From Abditibacteriaceae bacterium (GTDB taxonomy: Bacteria; Armatimonadota; Abditibacteriia; Abditibacteriales; Abditibacteriaceae), in contig JAFAZH010000045.1 in assembly GCA_019239895.1 (NCBI GenBank), positions 62,001 through 126,000 on the forward strand: a stretch of 64,000 nt of DNA, given 5' to 3'. Positions 24,687 through 33,448 of the stretch are shown one piece after another. Position 1 is the stretch's first letter, and each line of letters starts with the position of its first letter. The notes beneath the pieces were generated by a model. It was given only the letters and a program-made list of their open reading frames with translations, searched no databases and was not told the DNA's origin. The translations under genes and the position numbers were made by a program.

Positions 24687-25235
24687 ATGACAGATACCCC
24701 ATACCTTGACGTCGTGACTGAGCGGTTAGAACTTATCGCAGGCACGCTTGAATTGGCGAATGCTGAAGCTTCAAATTTGTCGGAGTTGGGCAAGTTACTG
24801 AGGGCTTATATCCCTGAGACATGGCCGCCAGGGTTCAATGATGCCGATACAGTAGCCTTTTGTGTCAAGCAACTCTCGCGGGGCGAAGATCAAGTTGGCT
24901 GGTGGCACTGGTATGTGATTCTCCCAAATCATCCTGAATTGGGCAGAGTGCTGATTGGACTGGGCGGCTTTAAAGGTCAGCCAATGCCGGAGGGCGATGT
25001 CGAGGTCGGCTATGCCATTTTAGAAGATTTCCAGCGTTGCGGTTATGGCACCGAGGCTGTGCAGGGTCTCATAGATTGTGCTTTTAGCCATGATGAGGTT
25101 CGTTATGTCATGGCGGAAACACTTCCAGAACTTAAAGCCTCGCAAGGCTTGTTACACAAGTTGGGGTTCCACTATGTTGGCGCTGGCTCCGAAGCAGGTA
25201 GTATCCGCTTTGAACTAGCAAGACCTGCTCTTTAG
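24687..25235 (+). CDS. GNAT family acetyltransferase (RimJ/RimL type)
   Basis: A 182-residue protein opening with TERLELIAGTLELANAE, typical of RimJ/RimL-like acetyltransferases. Further motifs are VLIGLGGFKG, DVEVGYAILEDFQRCGYGTE (acetyl-CoA loop) and ASQGLLHKLGFHYVG. It acetylates an amino group on an unknown target. It follows the preceding gene by nine bases and is probably co-transcribed with it. It converges on a minus-strand membrane protein gene with 14 bases between stops. Confidence 0.85.
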   Translation: MTDTPYLDVVTERLELIAGTLELANAEASNLSELGKLLRAYIPETWPPGFNDADTVAFCVKQLSRGEDQVGWWHWYVILPNHPELGRVLIGLGGFKGQPMPEGDVEVGYAILEDFQRCGYGTEAVQGLIDCAFSHDEVRYVMAETLPELKASQGLLHKLGFHYVGAGSEAGSIRFELARPAL

Positions 25236-25249
25236 CTGTCGCACCGACT

Positions 25250-25675
25250 TTAGCTCGGATTACCTTTCAGCGCGTCGAGTCGTGCGGGATGGCTACAGTA
25301 ATAACAAGGGCGTACTCCCTTAGCCTCGGCTTGGGCGCGGGTTAAAGTGAATTGCTGAGGCTGCGTTGCAGAACGCCAACAATGTCTCGTTATGGGACAA
25401 TCCTTGCGCCAATGATACATCTTGTGATGAAACCTGACCAGTTGCCCAGGAGCAGGTAATAATGGCGGTGCTTCGTCACCTTCAGGAATACTGACTATCG
25501 CGGCTATGTCCGTCCTACCGCTTGGCGCACGCTCCGCAGCATCCCGTTTAACAATAAGACCCACAAACCATACACAAAGCAATGCATTACCGAACGCGAG
25601 GGTTGTGAGTGCGCCCAAACTCACATTTTTCGCTTGCCTTACACCATGTTGGCGCAACTGATTGAACAACACCAT
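25250..25675 (-). CDS. membrane-anchored protein with cysteine-rich C-terminal motif
   Basis: A 141-residue protein. One transmembrane helix (about residues 20-42, LGALTTLAFGNALLCVWFVGLIV) is followed by a Pro-rich linker and a C-terminal part, KMYHWRKDCPITRHC...GVRPCYYCSHP. The spacing of Cys and His resembles small Ada-like or 'x-RPC-x-x-C' metal-binding modules that read H..C...C..C. Metal binding is an inference. No partner is evident: it is convergent with the acetyltransferase and upstream of nothing in its direction. Confidence 0.65.
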   Translation of the reverse strand: MVLFNQLRQHGVRQAKNVSLGALTTLAFGNALLCVWFVGLIVKRDAAERAPSGRTDIAAIVSIPEGDEAPPLLPAPGQLVRFHHKMYHWRKDCPITRHCWRSATQPQQFTLTRAQAEAKGVRPCYYCSHPARLDALKGNPS

Positions 25676-25789
25676 TTCATTCCCCTAATGTGTCTTAAAA
25701 GAGCTTAGAGAAAGCGGACGCCGATAACGCAGTCAGCACAGGTATCGAATCAGGTTCTGCTGAGTCGGCAGAACTTTTATCAGAGGAGT

Positions 25790-25821
25790 TGAGCGAAGTA
25801 TCAAGGCTGATACTTCGCTCA
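25790..25821 (-). terminator. 14-bp perfect hairpin downstream of the sigma fusion gene
   Basis: TGAGCGAAGTATCA and its exact complement are separated by four bases. It begins 46 bases after the stop of the large sigma-fusion gene. No U-run follows on the minus strand, so termination is plausible rather than certain. A smaller stem (GTTCTGC/GCAGAAC) followed by TTTT on the plus strand lies at 25754-25778. Confidence 0.5.
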
Positions 25822-25866
25822 GCTAATATTTTAGGCCAGGGTTTCTTATCTACTCACAAGCTATAG

Positions 25867-28800
25867 TTATGGCACAGGTTCTATTTCAATATCAGTAAAG
25901 TCCACCGTGCCGGTGCTGTTTTGCATCTGCGGCATGATATTGATGTAAGCGGCTCCTTCAGGTATTTCTGTGCGCATGGAGAGCGTTTGCCAATCGCTGT
26001 CCTGATTTAACTGCGGTGTAGCGGGATAGCCACCGACTTTTTCACCTGCCGCGTCTACAAATCCATAGCCCAAGCGTCCGGTGAACCAGGGTTGAGCACC
26101 CGGTTTCAAATTCTTAGCCCGCATCTTACATTGAACGCGCACAGCTTTCCAGGCGGGGTCTAAGTTGAAGAAAGCTCCGGCTCCCAGCCAGCCCTGTTTA
26201 TCTATGTCATCACTGATAATCCGCAGGAAATGGCGGCCATTTTCTGTCAAAACTTTGATACGTTGCGAATCGTTAGGCCGCCAGCCCAGGGGAACTCCAT
26301 TAGCATCCAGGTTGGAGAAATCTTCAGTTATACCGCCGAGATTGATAGCGCGTGCCGAGGCCAGAATGGGCAGGGGCGTGATTTTCTCCTGTGTGATCTG
26401 AATGTCGTCGAAATCTACGGCCCCCGCTGTGTGGATCATTTGAGGCCGGATAACAACCTCCGTTGCTCCTGCCGGGATATTGACCGATTGTTCCATTAAT
26501 ACCCAGTCCACTTCTTGCCGTAAAATCGGCATATCCTGGATACGTCCTAGTTTATTGCCTGCGGCATCTTGAAAATCGAGCCGCAGTTGCGGCTGCTCAT
26601 GCGGGTCAGGACTCACCCGCAAACCTGTCGCTCGCATGCGCAAACGCACTTTAAACTTGCGCCAGGTGGGGTCTAAGGGCAGCGTGTAGCTGGCGCTGGC
26701 GGTATCAGTCGCATTGACCAGGCGCAAAAAGTGATTGCCATCTTCAGTTAGCACCTTAGCATGGGTTGGGTCGGTAATCTGCCAGCCTTCTGGTCGCCCC
26801 TGAGCATCCAACTGCTCGAAATCTCCAGTGGGGAGGAGATTACCCGGCGCGCTCTTGAGAGGGTCTAAAGCTGGCACCAAAGCCAAGTCTGCGTTGCCTT
26901 CAATGGTGTCGAGTGGCTCAATGTCAATATCATCTACATCCAAAGTGCCTGTCGCTAAAAGAAGCTGCGTATCGAGTTTGATATAGACTGCGCCTTTGGG
27001 AATGTCGGTGCGTATGGTGCGAACCGTCCAATCACTATCACGGTTCAAGCTAGGATTATCAGGGTAGCCACCGACATGCTGCCCCTGGGCGTCGGTAAAG
27101 GAGATACCAACAGCACCATTCAACCAAGGTTCGGCCCCAACTTTCAAGTCTTTAGCGCGTAACCTCGCACGGATTTGCAACGCCTTCCATTTAGGATTTA
27201 GCTTGAAGTAACCGTCAATCGTAGCGCGTCCGCGCGGGTTCAAATTCGTGATGCGGACGAAGTGGTTGCCATCCTCTTCTAAAATCTTGATATGTTTGGG
27301 ATCGCGATTATGCCAACCCAGCGGTTGCCCTTTTTCATCCAGTTGCTCAAAAGTGCCAAAGGGGAAACCGGGTTCTATCGGTTCAGCCGAAATCCTGCCT
27401 TGATCTTCCACCGGGGCCATGATTTCATCTACTTTTATGTTGGCTTGGTTACTTTTTGTGGAAGAGGTGATAATGGGCTTGTTGTCGGTCGTGCTTGACT
27501 CAGGACTTTGGACTGTATTGGGACGAGCTGTAGTTATAGGACGGTTACGGGTCACGGCGGGATGTGCGGGCTGTTGCACTGCCGTCTGAGGTGGAACTTG
27601 CCCCGTTGTGGTGCGGGTCGGGCCAGATTCCATCTTTTTGGGTTGGTCTTTCTTGTTGACAAATTGATAAACACCCGCTTCTATCCCCGTCCATACTGCT
27701 ACTTCTCGTGCCGGGAGAGCTTTGCCGGTGCCCAGGTCTTTGCCAATGACCACGGCGAAGACAGTATCCGCAATCTGCGCTAATTGCCCTAAAGTCAGAA
27801 ATTGCTTTGCATTGCCTCGCACATGCAGCACGGTTTGTGCATCTATAATGATGGACTTGGGTTTAAGTGCTGGAAGCTCGCTCTTTTTACCATTGGGCAG
27901 TGTGAAAGCACTTACATCCAGGAGAAGGCTCTTTTTAGTGCCATCAACGGCATGAATGCGTCCTTCCAGTTCAATCTCTCCCGTACCTACTTCAAATTCA
28001 CGCGCCGCCGGTGCTGCATCACTCTTTTTGGCATCATTATTTTTTGCCAGTAAAATCCGGGGCTTTTTAGAGATTTCAGTTTTATGGTTTGGCTGCCGCA
28101 CCGTGCTAACTAGAGCTACAGTTGGCTCGTGTTGTGAACTGGCTAACGCTAAATGGGCGATTTTGCCGACACCGACTCCACTCACACTCAGACCTAATAC
28201 GGCTACCGTTGCGAATTTGATTTGACCGATCAACATAGATTTTAAGACTCCTTCAGAAAGCGCCAGGACTTTCACACTGGCTGCTTCGGTCGTCAGACCA
28301 CTACTGGCCACACTGCTGCCCCAGGCGCTCCCAAATGCCCCGCTACTCCCGGCACTATTGGCCACAACTCCTCCACTGGCTCCGGTGACAGCACCTCCGC
28401 TGGCGGCTCCGCCCGCAGCACCCATGGCAGCATAAGAGGTCACTTTCATCACGGCAGCGGCACAGGCAGCCGGTGCGGGGTGGACAGCATAGGTAGCGAT
28501 GAGACCACCGAGGGCCAGTCCTGACACCGCATAGCCATGACGGGAGAAGTAACGGCGCAGCTTTTCCAGAGCGCGGCTGACACGCTGGCGAGCGGCATCT
28601 TCTGACACTCCCAAGGCCACCCCAGTCTGGCGCAGGCTTTTGCCCTCGAAAAACCGCAGCAAGAGGGCGTTGCGGTCTTCCGCGCCCAGGCCCGCTAAGG
28701 CATCCTGCAAGAGAGGCTCGATTTCGTCCCAGTTGGCATCTTTGCCGGTGTGGAGTTCACTTATCATAGCTTCTGCGGCCTTTTGCTCGCGTCGGTGTCG

Positions 28801-29070
28801 CCGTGCCTCGTATTTCAGTGCATCTTTGGAGGCAAAACGCGCCGTGTTAAAGAGCCATCCCGCCAGCACCGTGCCGGGGCGCAGCGTGCGCGCTTTACGG
28901 GTTAGGATTAGGAAAACTACCTGCGTCACATCTTGCGCTAAGTCCGGGTCGCGGACTTCACGCAAACAGACCGAGTACACGAAATCCACATACCGCTCGA
29001 CCAGTTGGCCAAACGCTGCCTGTGAACCGCTCTGGATGTATTCGGAGAGGAATTCCCAATCCTGCATCAT
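25867..29070 (-). CDS. ECF sigma factor fused to membrane segments and three carbohydrate-binding-like repeats
   Basis: About 1067 residues; the start at 29070 is chosen because AGGAA lies eight bases upstream. Residues 1-180 are a complete ECF sigma factor: region 2 (AFGQLVERYVDFVYSVCLRE, DLAQDVTQVVFLILTRKA) and region 4 (LLLRFFEGKSLRQTGVALGV, SEDAARQRVSRALEKLRRYF). Hydrophobic segments follow at about 185-205 and 285-315, separated by a Gly/Ala/Ser-rich stretch. Residues about 355-470 look like a small beta domain (GEIELEGRIHAVDG...). Three repeats of about 155 residues end the protein (F..LD..G.P.GW..., DGNHFLRI, FKVRLRMRA, DFDDIQI) and resemble CBM4/9-type jelly rolls. This suggests a sigma factor that senses an extracytoplasmic ligand itself. 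No separate anti-sigma gene is adjacent. Confidence 0.88.
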   Translation of the reverse strand: MMQDWEFLSEYIQSGSQAAFGQLVERYVDFVYSVCLREVRDPDLAQDVTQVVFLILTRKARTLRPGTVLAGWLFNTARFASKDALKYEARRHRREQKAAEAMISELHTGKDANWDEIEPLLQDALAGLGAEDRNALLLRFFEGKSLRQTGVALGVSEDAARQRVSRALEKLRRYFSRHGYAVSGLALGGLIATYAVHPAPAACAAAVMKVTSYAAMGAAGGAASGGAVTGASGGVVANSAGSSGAFGSAWGSSVASSGLTTEAASVKVLALSEGVLKSMLIGQIKFATVAVLGLSVSGVGVGKIAHLALASSQHEPTVALVSTVRQPNHKTEISKKPRILLAKNNDAKKSDAAPAAREFEVGTGEIELEGRIHAVDGTKKSLLLDVSAFTLPNGKKSELPALKPKSIIIDAQTVLHVRGNAKQFLTLGQLAQIADTVFAVVIGKDLGTGKALPAREVAVWTGIEAGVYQFVNKKDQPKKMESGPTRTTTGQVPPQTAVQQPAHPAVTRNRPITTARPNTVQSPESSTTDNKPIITSSTKSNQANIKVDEIMAPVEDQGRISAEPIEPGFPFGTFEQLDEKGQPLGWHNRDPKHIKILEEDGNHFVRITNLNPRGRATIDGYFKLNPKWKALQIRARLRAKDLKVGAEPWLNGAVGISFTDAQGQHVGGYPDNPSLNRDSDWTVRTIRTDIPKGAVYIKLDTQLLLATGTLDVDDIDIEPLDTIEGNADLALVPALDPLKSAPGNLLPTGDFEQLDAQGRPEGWQITDPTHAKVLTEDGNHFLRLVNATDTASASYTLPLDPTWRKFKVRLRMRATGLRVSPDPHEQPQLRLDFQDAAGNKLGRIQDMPILRQEVDWVLMEQSVNIPAGATEVVIRPQMIHTAGAVDFDDIQITQEKITPLPILASARAINLGGITEDFSNLDANGVPLGWRPNDSQRIKVLTENGRHFLRIISDDIDKQGWLGAGAFFNLDPAWKAVRVQCKMRAKNLKPGAQPWFTGRLGYGFVDAAGEKVGGYPATPQLNQDSDWQTLSMRTEIPEGAAYINIMPQMQNSTGTVDFTDIEIEPVP

Positions 29071-29329
29071 GCCATTATTCCTGCGGGCTAAATTCAATAT
29101 CTGTTATTAAATGGACAATCGCTGCACCAACCGTACAAAATTTTAAATTTCTATAAGAAAGAAGTAATAGATCATTGAGAAAGTGGCGTAACGCGCACGA
29201 TTCGGTCACACTGCACTCAGAGCAACAAACAGCACATTGTCGGGTAAAATGACATGGTGGGCAACCTCGCCTGCACCTCATGGAAACCACTAAAGTTGAG
29301 CATACCTTAAAGGAGAGATAAGGAGTTTC

Positions 29330-30091
29330 ATGAAGAATCTAATTTCCTGTCGGCCTGAAAGCTTTGGACGTTATAAAGATCGCGCCCTGGCCTCTTTGCA
29401 GCAGTTGGGCTTTGAGCACATCGAAATCCAGGTGCCCGCCCCCGACCAGGTACAGTCCGTGGCCCAGGAACTCAAGAGCTATGGTCTACAGGCTGCTTCC
29501 ATCGGTTTTTACGATAAAGTGCAGAACGCCGACTTTCTGGATAAGCTCAAAGAAGCCGTGGATGCCGCCACCACGCTGGGCGCCAGCGTTATCTTCACCA
29601 GCCAGCACGCCGGGGAGACCGAGCGTAAAAAGATTTATGAAACACTGCGCCAGGCTGGAGATATTGCTAAGGCTAAAAACATCACCATCGCTTTAGAAAC
29701 CCACCCCGACCTGTGCCAGAATGCGACGGTGGCCCTGGAAACCATGCACAGCACGGAGCATCCCAATATCCGCATCAACTTTGACCCGGCTAATGTGCAT
29801 TATTACAATGAAAATGTCAATGCCGTCAACGAGCTGCACCAGATTGCGCCGTACGTGCGTGCCGTGCATCTAAAAGATACCAATGGCGGTTTTAAGACCT
29901 GGCACTTTCCAGCTATTGGTGAAGGCGTGGTAGATTGGCCCGAAGTTTTCTCCATCATGAATCAGCAGGGCATGTATGGCCCCTTCACAATGGAGATGGA
30001 AGGCATTGAAGGCGAAGACCTTTCCTTTGAAGAGACCTATGCCCGGATTGAGAAATCGCTGGATTATCTGCGCAGCAATGGCTTGATTTGA
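29330..30091 (+). CDS. sugar phosphate isomerase/epimerase-family TIM barrel
   Basis: A 253-residue AP-endonuclease-2/xylose-isomerase-like barrel: FGRYKDRALASLQQLGFEHI, ASVIFTSQHAGE, NITIALETHPDL, IRINFDPANVHYYNE, VRAVHLKDTNGGFK and TMEMEGIEGEDLS. The Glu, Asp and His residues at strand ends form the usual divalent-metal site. It interconverts or cleaves a sugar or inositol derivative; inosose isomerases and dehydratases belong here, but specificity is not readable. AAGGAG precedes the ATG. It stands alone after the divergent sigma gene and is followed by a large inverted repeat. Confidence 0.87.
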   Translation: MKNLISCRPESFGRYKDRALASLQQLGFEHIEIQVPAPDQVQSVAQELKSYGLQAASIGFYDKVQNADFLDKLKEAVDAATTLGASVIFTSQHAGETERKKIYETLRQAGDIAKAKNITIALETHPDLCQNATVALETMHSTEHPNIRINFDPANVHYYNENVNAVNELHQIAPYVRAVHLKDTNGGFKTWHFPAIGEGVVDWPEVFSIMNQQGMYGPFTMEMEGIEGEDLSFEETYARIEKSLDYLRSNGLI

Positions 30092-30101
30092 GCCGATTGA
30101 A

Positions 30102-30257
30102 GCCGGGCATTGAAATACCCGGCGGGGAGGCGGTCAAGCCGCCAAGCGTCCTGCCGGACGCCACAAGATTAGAATGCCGGAGCAATAAAGTGATAGTGAG
30201 AGCCGTCCGCGAGGACGGTTGGCTTTAGCCTCCCCGCCGGGTATTTCAATGCCCGGC
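30102..30257. repeat. large perfect inverted repeat with inner hairpins
   Basis: Thirty-base arms at 30102-30131 and 30228-30257 are exact reverse complements (core GCCGGGCATTGAAATACCCG). Between them lie several smaller stems (GGCGG..CCGCC, GTCC..GGAC, CCGTCC..GGACGG). It occupies nearly the whole gap between the isomerase and nadE genes. Confidence 0.85.
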
Positions 30258-30272
30258 ACCTAATTTAAATCT

Positions 30273-32333
30273 ATGCAGCATCCTTTCTATTCAATTTATA
30301 GTCATGGGTTTATCCGTGCCGCTGTGTGCATTCCCTTTGTGCGGGTGGCCGACCCACAATACAACGTTGAACAGACAATTGGCCTGGCGCAACAAGCTTC
30401 CGAACTGAATGCCGCCGTCGCCCTCTTTCCTGAACTGGGTATCTCAGCCTATTCGGATGAGGACTTGTTTCACCAGGACGCTCTCTTAGACGCCACCGGA
30501 GAGGCTCTGCGCCGCCTGATAGAAGCGAGCCGTACTCTCTCCCCTATTCTCCTGGTGGGTGCGCCGCTTCGCTTTGAAGGCAAGCTGTTCAACTGCGCCC
30601 TCATTATTTATCGTGGCCAGGTGTTGGGTATTACGCCCAAAACTTATTTGCCCAACTACCGCGAGTTCTATGAGAAGCGGCAGTTTACTTCCGGGCGCGA
30701 TGCTGTCAGCCGCGAAGTGTTGTTCCTGGGCCAGCGGGTGCCGTTTGGTAGTGATTTAATCTTCGATGCCCAGAACGTCAAAGATTTTTCCTTGCACGTT
30801 GAGATTTGCGAGGATGTGTGGACACCGATTCCACCCAGCACTTACGCGGCCTTAGCCGGAGCGACTGTATTGGCGAATCTTTCGGCCAGCAATATCACCA
30901 TTGGCAAAGCCGATTATCGCCGCGACCTGTGCGCCACCCAATCGGGCACCTGTGTGGCGGCTTACCTTTACTCCGCCGCTGGCCCTGGCGAATCCACCAC
31001 CGACCTCGCCTGGGATGGACAAGCCCTGATTTATGAGAACAATGAACTGCTGGCGGAATCGGAGCGGTTCGCCAACCATGAACAGGTCATCGCTGCCGAT
31101 ATAGACCTGGAACGCCTGGCGCAAGACCGGATGCGCCTGACCAGCTTTAGCGATTCTGTGGGCGACCACCGCGAGCGCGTGCGGGCCATTCGCCGCGTCG
31201 AGTTCGAGTTTGAGATTCCGACTGGCGACATCTCTCTGCTGCGCAAAGTGGAGCGTTTTCCGTATGTGCCGAACGACCCAACCAAGCGCGATGAACGCTG
31301 CTACGAAGCCTATAACATCCAGGTGCATGGTCTGATGAAGCGTCTTATCAGCACCGGCATTAAGCATATTGTGATTGGCGTTTCCGGTGGCCTCGATTCG
31401 ACGCACGCCCTGATTGTCGCCGCCAAAACAATGGATCGCCTGGAACTCCCACGGGAGAATATCCTGGCTTACACTATGCCGGGTTTTGCCACCAGCGATG
31501 TAACCCTGAAAAACGCGCATGGCTTGATGAACGCCCTGGGCGTGTCGGCACAAGAGATAGATATTAAGCCGTCGTGTCTGCAAATGCTGCGAGACTTAGG
31601 GCATCCCTTTATAGGCGGCGAACCAGTATACGACATCACCTTTGAAAACGTGCAAGCTGGTGAGCGCACCTCGCACCTCTTCCGTCTGGCGAATTTTCAT
31701 AATGGCATGGTTTTGGGGACCGGGGATTTAAGTGAGTTAGCCCTGGGTTGGGCGACCTATGGCGTGGGCGATCATATGTCGCATTATAATGTCAATGCTT
31801 CGGTGCCCAAGACCCTCATTCAACACCTGATTCGCTGGGTCATTGGCTCGGCGCAGTTTAGCGATGAAACCAATGTCATTCTGCAATCTATCCTCGATAC
31901 GGAGATTTCACCCGAACTGGTGCCCAGCGACAGTGAGGAAAAAGACAAGCCGACGCAAAGCACGCAGGAAAAGATTGGCCCCTACGAGTTGCAGGACTTC
32001 AACACTTATTACATTACGCGCTATGGTTTTCGCCCCAGCAAAGTGGCCTTTCTCAGCCACCACGCCTGGAGCGACAACACACGCGGTGCCTGGCCCGATT
32101 CGCTGCCCAAAGAGAAGCACAACCAGTATGACTTAGCCACCATCAAAAAATGGCTGGATGTCTTCCTGTATCGCTTCTTCAAAATCAGCCAGTTCAAACG
32201 CTCCTGCCTACCCAACGGCCCCAAAGTCGGCTCCGGCGGCTCCCTCTCGCCGCGTGGCGATTGGCGTGCCCCCAGTGATTCCGAAGCAACCGTATGGCTC
32301 GAAGAACTGCGCCGCAACGTGCCCGATGTTTAG
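30273..32333 (+). CDS. nadE: glutamine-dependent NAD+ synthetase
   Basis: A 686-residue two-domain enzyme. The N-terminal nitrilase-type glutaminase has the triad Glu54 ([11 protein letters not shown]), Lys123 ([18 protein letters not shown]) and Cys179 (HVEICEDVW). The C-terminal synthetase has the ATP pyrophosphatase loop [15 protein letters not shown], then [12 protein letters not shown] and, near the end, [12 protein letters not shown]. Length and order match the long NadE form of actinobacterial type. It amidates nicotinic acid adenine dinucleotide with ammonia from glutamine. No Shine-Dalgarno sequence precedes the ATG, but the [13 protein letters not shown] start matches the family. 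Confidence 0.96.
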   Translation: MQHPFYSIYSHGFIRAAVCIPFVRVADPQYNVEQTIGLAQQASELNAAVALFPELGISAYSDEDLFHQDALLDATGEALRRLIEASRTLSPILLVGAPLRFEGKLFNCALIIYRGQVLGITPKTYLPNYREFYEKRQFTSGRDAVSREVLFLGQRVPFGSDLIFDAQNVKDFSLHVEICEDVWTPIPPSTYAALAGATVLANLSASNITIGKADYRRDLCATQSGTCVAAYLYSAAGPGESTTDLAWDGQALIYENNELLAESERFANHEQVIAADIDLERLAQDRMRLTSFSDSVGDHRERVRAIRRVEFEFEIPTGDISLLRKVERFPYVPNDPTKRDERCYEAYNIQVHGLMKRLISTGIKHIVIGVSGGLDSTHALIVAAKTMDRLELPRENILAYTMPGFATSDVTLKNAHGLMNALGVSAQEIDIKPSCLQMLRDLGHPFIGGEPVYDITFENVQAGERTSHLFRLANFHNGMVLGTGDLSELALGWATYGVGDHMSHYNVNASVPKTLIQHLIRWVIGSAQFSDETNVILQSILDTEISPELVPSDSEEKDKPTQSTQEKIGPYELQDFNTYYITRYGFRPSKVAFLSHHAWSDNTRGAWPDSLPKEKHNQYDLATIKKWLDVFLYRFFKISQFKRSCLPNGPKVGSGGSLSPRGDWRAPSDSEATVWLEELRRNVPDV

Positions 32334-32364
32334 CCTGGCTTTGGCAGGGTGGCAAAATTCATAG

Positions 32365-33081
32365 CTACTCTTCATATTCGTCCGAACCCTGTACCCACAT
32401 ATAGGATTGAATGTCTATCATATCACGGGGTGGCATATCGTGCAGGTCTTGGCGCACAGCGGCGGCAAACGATAACAGGTTCGCGTAAATATCCCAGGAC
32501 GGTTGAGACTTGTATTGGAAGTCGAAACCAAATTCGCGGGCGGCGACGCGGGTGACAGTTGGTTTGAGGAAAATATGCGTCTCTGGCAGCGCGATGAAGC
32601 CAAAAATCGTCACCAGGGGCCAGGTCAAGACTCGCGTCTGGCGACGCGGTAGGGCTGCCACCGTCTCCACCCAGCGCCCAAACTTTTGCTCGACCTTGTC
32701 CTTGCCATAGAGAAAATCATAAAGTCCGGTGGCGAATGAGCGCGCCCCCTCGTCGGACTTTACGGCATCGCGCAGGGCCATCTTCTCAAAGGAAAAGAGC
32801 AGGTTGGTTTTTGATTCAATACGCACCGCCCGTGCTGCAATCTCAGCAAATTTCTCCTGCTTAATGAGCGACTGAAAAGCGGCCCTGTTAAGCATCTCTG
32901 CCCATTGCTCATGCGCCCGCCACTTATAGCCCCGTTCCCAGGCAACGTACTTCTCATCCTGAAAGCCCTTTGGGAAGAAGCGCAAAAACTTACGGCGGCA
33001 ACGGGGACAACCGATGGGTAGCCTCTGGTGTTCCAGGGCACGCCACTTATCCTTGACAGGATCGGGCTTATAATGTTTCAT
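32365..33081 (-). CDS. conserved hypothetical protein with Cys-x-x-Cys motif
   Basis: About 238 residues from the ATG at 33081, with AGGAG eight bases upstream. The reading frame extends a further 82 codons upstream, but that part reads as a degraded Crp/Fnr regulator, so the ribosome binding site decides the start. It begins MKHYKPDPVKDKWRALEHQR and has GCPRCRRKFLRF, a Lys/Glu helix-rich middle and a strongly conserved-looking end, FKPTV-like beta strands, YANLLSFAAAVRQDL, RDMIDIQSYMWVQGSDEY. I recall proteins with such an ending as conserved and uncharacterised. Function unknown. Confidence 0.72.
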   Translation of the reverse strand: MKHYKPDPVKDKWRALEHQRLPIGCPRCRRKFLRFFPKGFQDEKYVAWERGYKWRAHEQWAEMLNRAAFQSLIKQEKFAEIAARAVRIESKTNLLFSFEKMALRDAVKSDEGARSFATGLYDFLYGKDKVEQKFGRWVETVAALPRRQTRVLTWPLVTIFGFIALPETHIFLKPTVTRVAAREFGFDFQYKSQPSWDIYANLLSFAAAVRQDLHDMPPRDMIDIQSYMWVQGSDEYEE

Positions 33082-33084
33082 CGC

Positions 33085-33388
33085 TTTAACTCCTTGTCCC
33101 AACAGCCAGGTGCAGAGACGCTCCGCCACCGTATGGAAGGCGTGGCATAAGATATTCTGGGCGTGTTGCGCCCGCGCAAACTGCTGACACCTCAAGATGA
33201 TTTGCTGAAAGCTGCCGCAGGGCGCGAATTGCTGGCGGAAGACCTCGCCCGACAATCGCCCGGCAGTGCCGTTGAGTTGCACCACAGACTGGTGCGGCAG
33301 GTAGTTATCCGAGAGGAGCGCCGCCATATCAACCTTGCGCCTCAGCAGGCAAAGCAGTGTACTCCTCTAACAGTTGCTTTTGAGTCAT
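33085..33388 (-). pseudogene. relic: truncated DUF2281-like start joined to a Crp/Fnr fragment
   Basis: Two relics abut. From an ATG at 33388 with GGAAG upstream, a 19-codon frame reads MTQKQLLEEYTALPAEAQG and stops; this is the start of DUF2281-like small proteins. Immediately after, from about 33330, another frame reads AALLSDNYLPHQSVVQLNGT, then RLSGEVFRQQF and HTVAERLCTWLL. That is the end of the cyclic-nucleotide-binding domain and dimerisation helix of a Crp/Fnr regulator, without its start and without its DNA-binding helix-turn-helix. The fragment runs into the next gene's Shine-Dalgarno region. Confidence 0.7.
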
Positions 33389-33448
33389 TTTACACTTCCC
33401 AACTTTAAGATAAAACACCAAGTGCTTTGATTTCCCTGGCGCAATCTT

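Noticed and set aside
30852-31583. A 243-codon open frame on the strand opposite to nadE
   Set aside because: It lies wholly inside a well-conserved enzyme gene, its protein is not family-like, and it has no ribosome binding site; it is a codon-bias artefact.
33085-33327. Crp/Fnr-like N-terminus as a true fusion with the conserved hypothetical protein
   Set aside because: The fragment lacks both ends of the regulator, and a strong ribosome binding site lies before the ATG at 33081.
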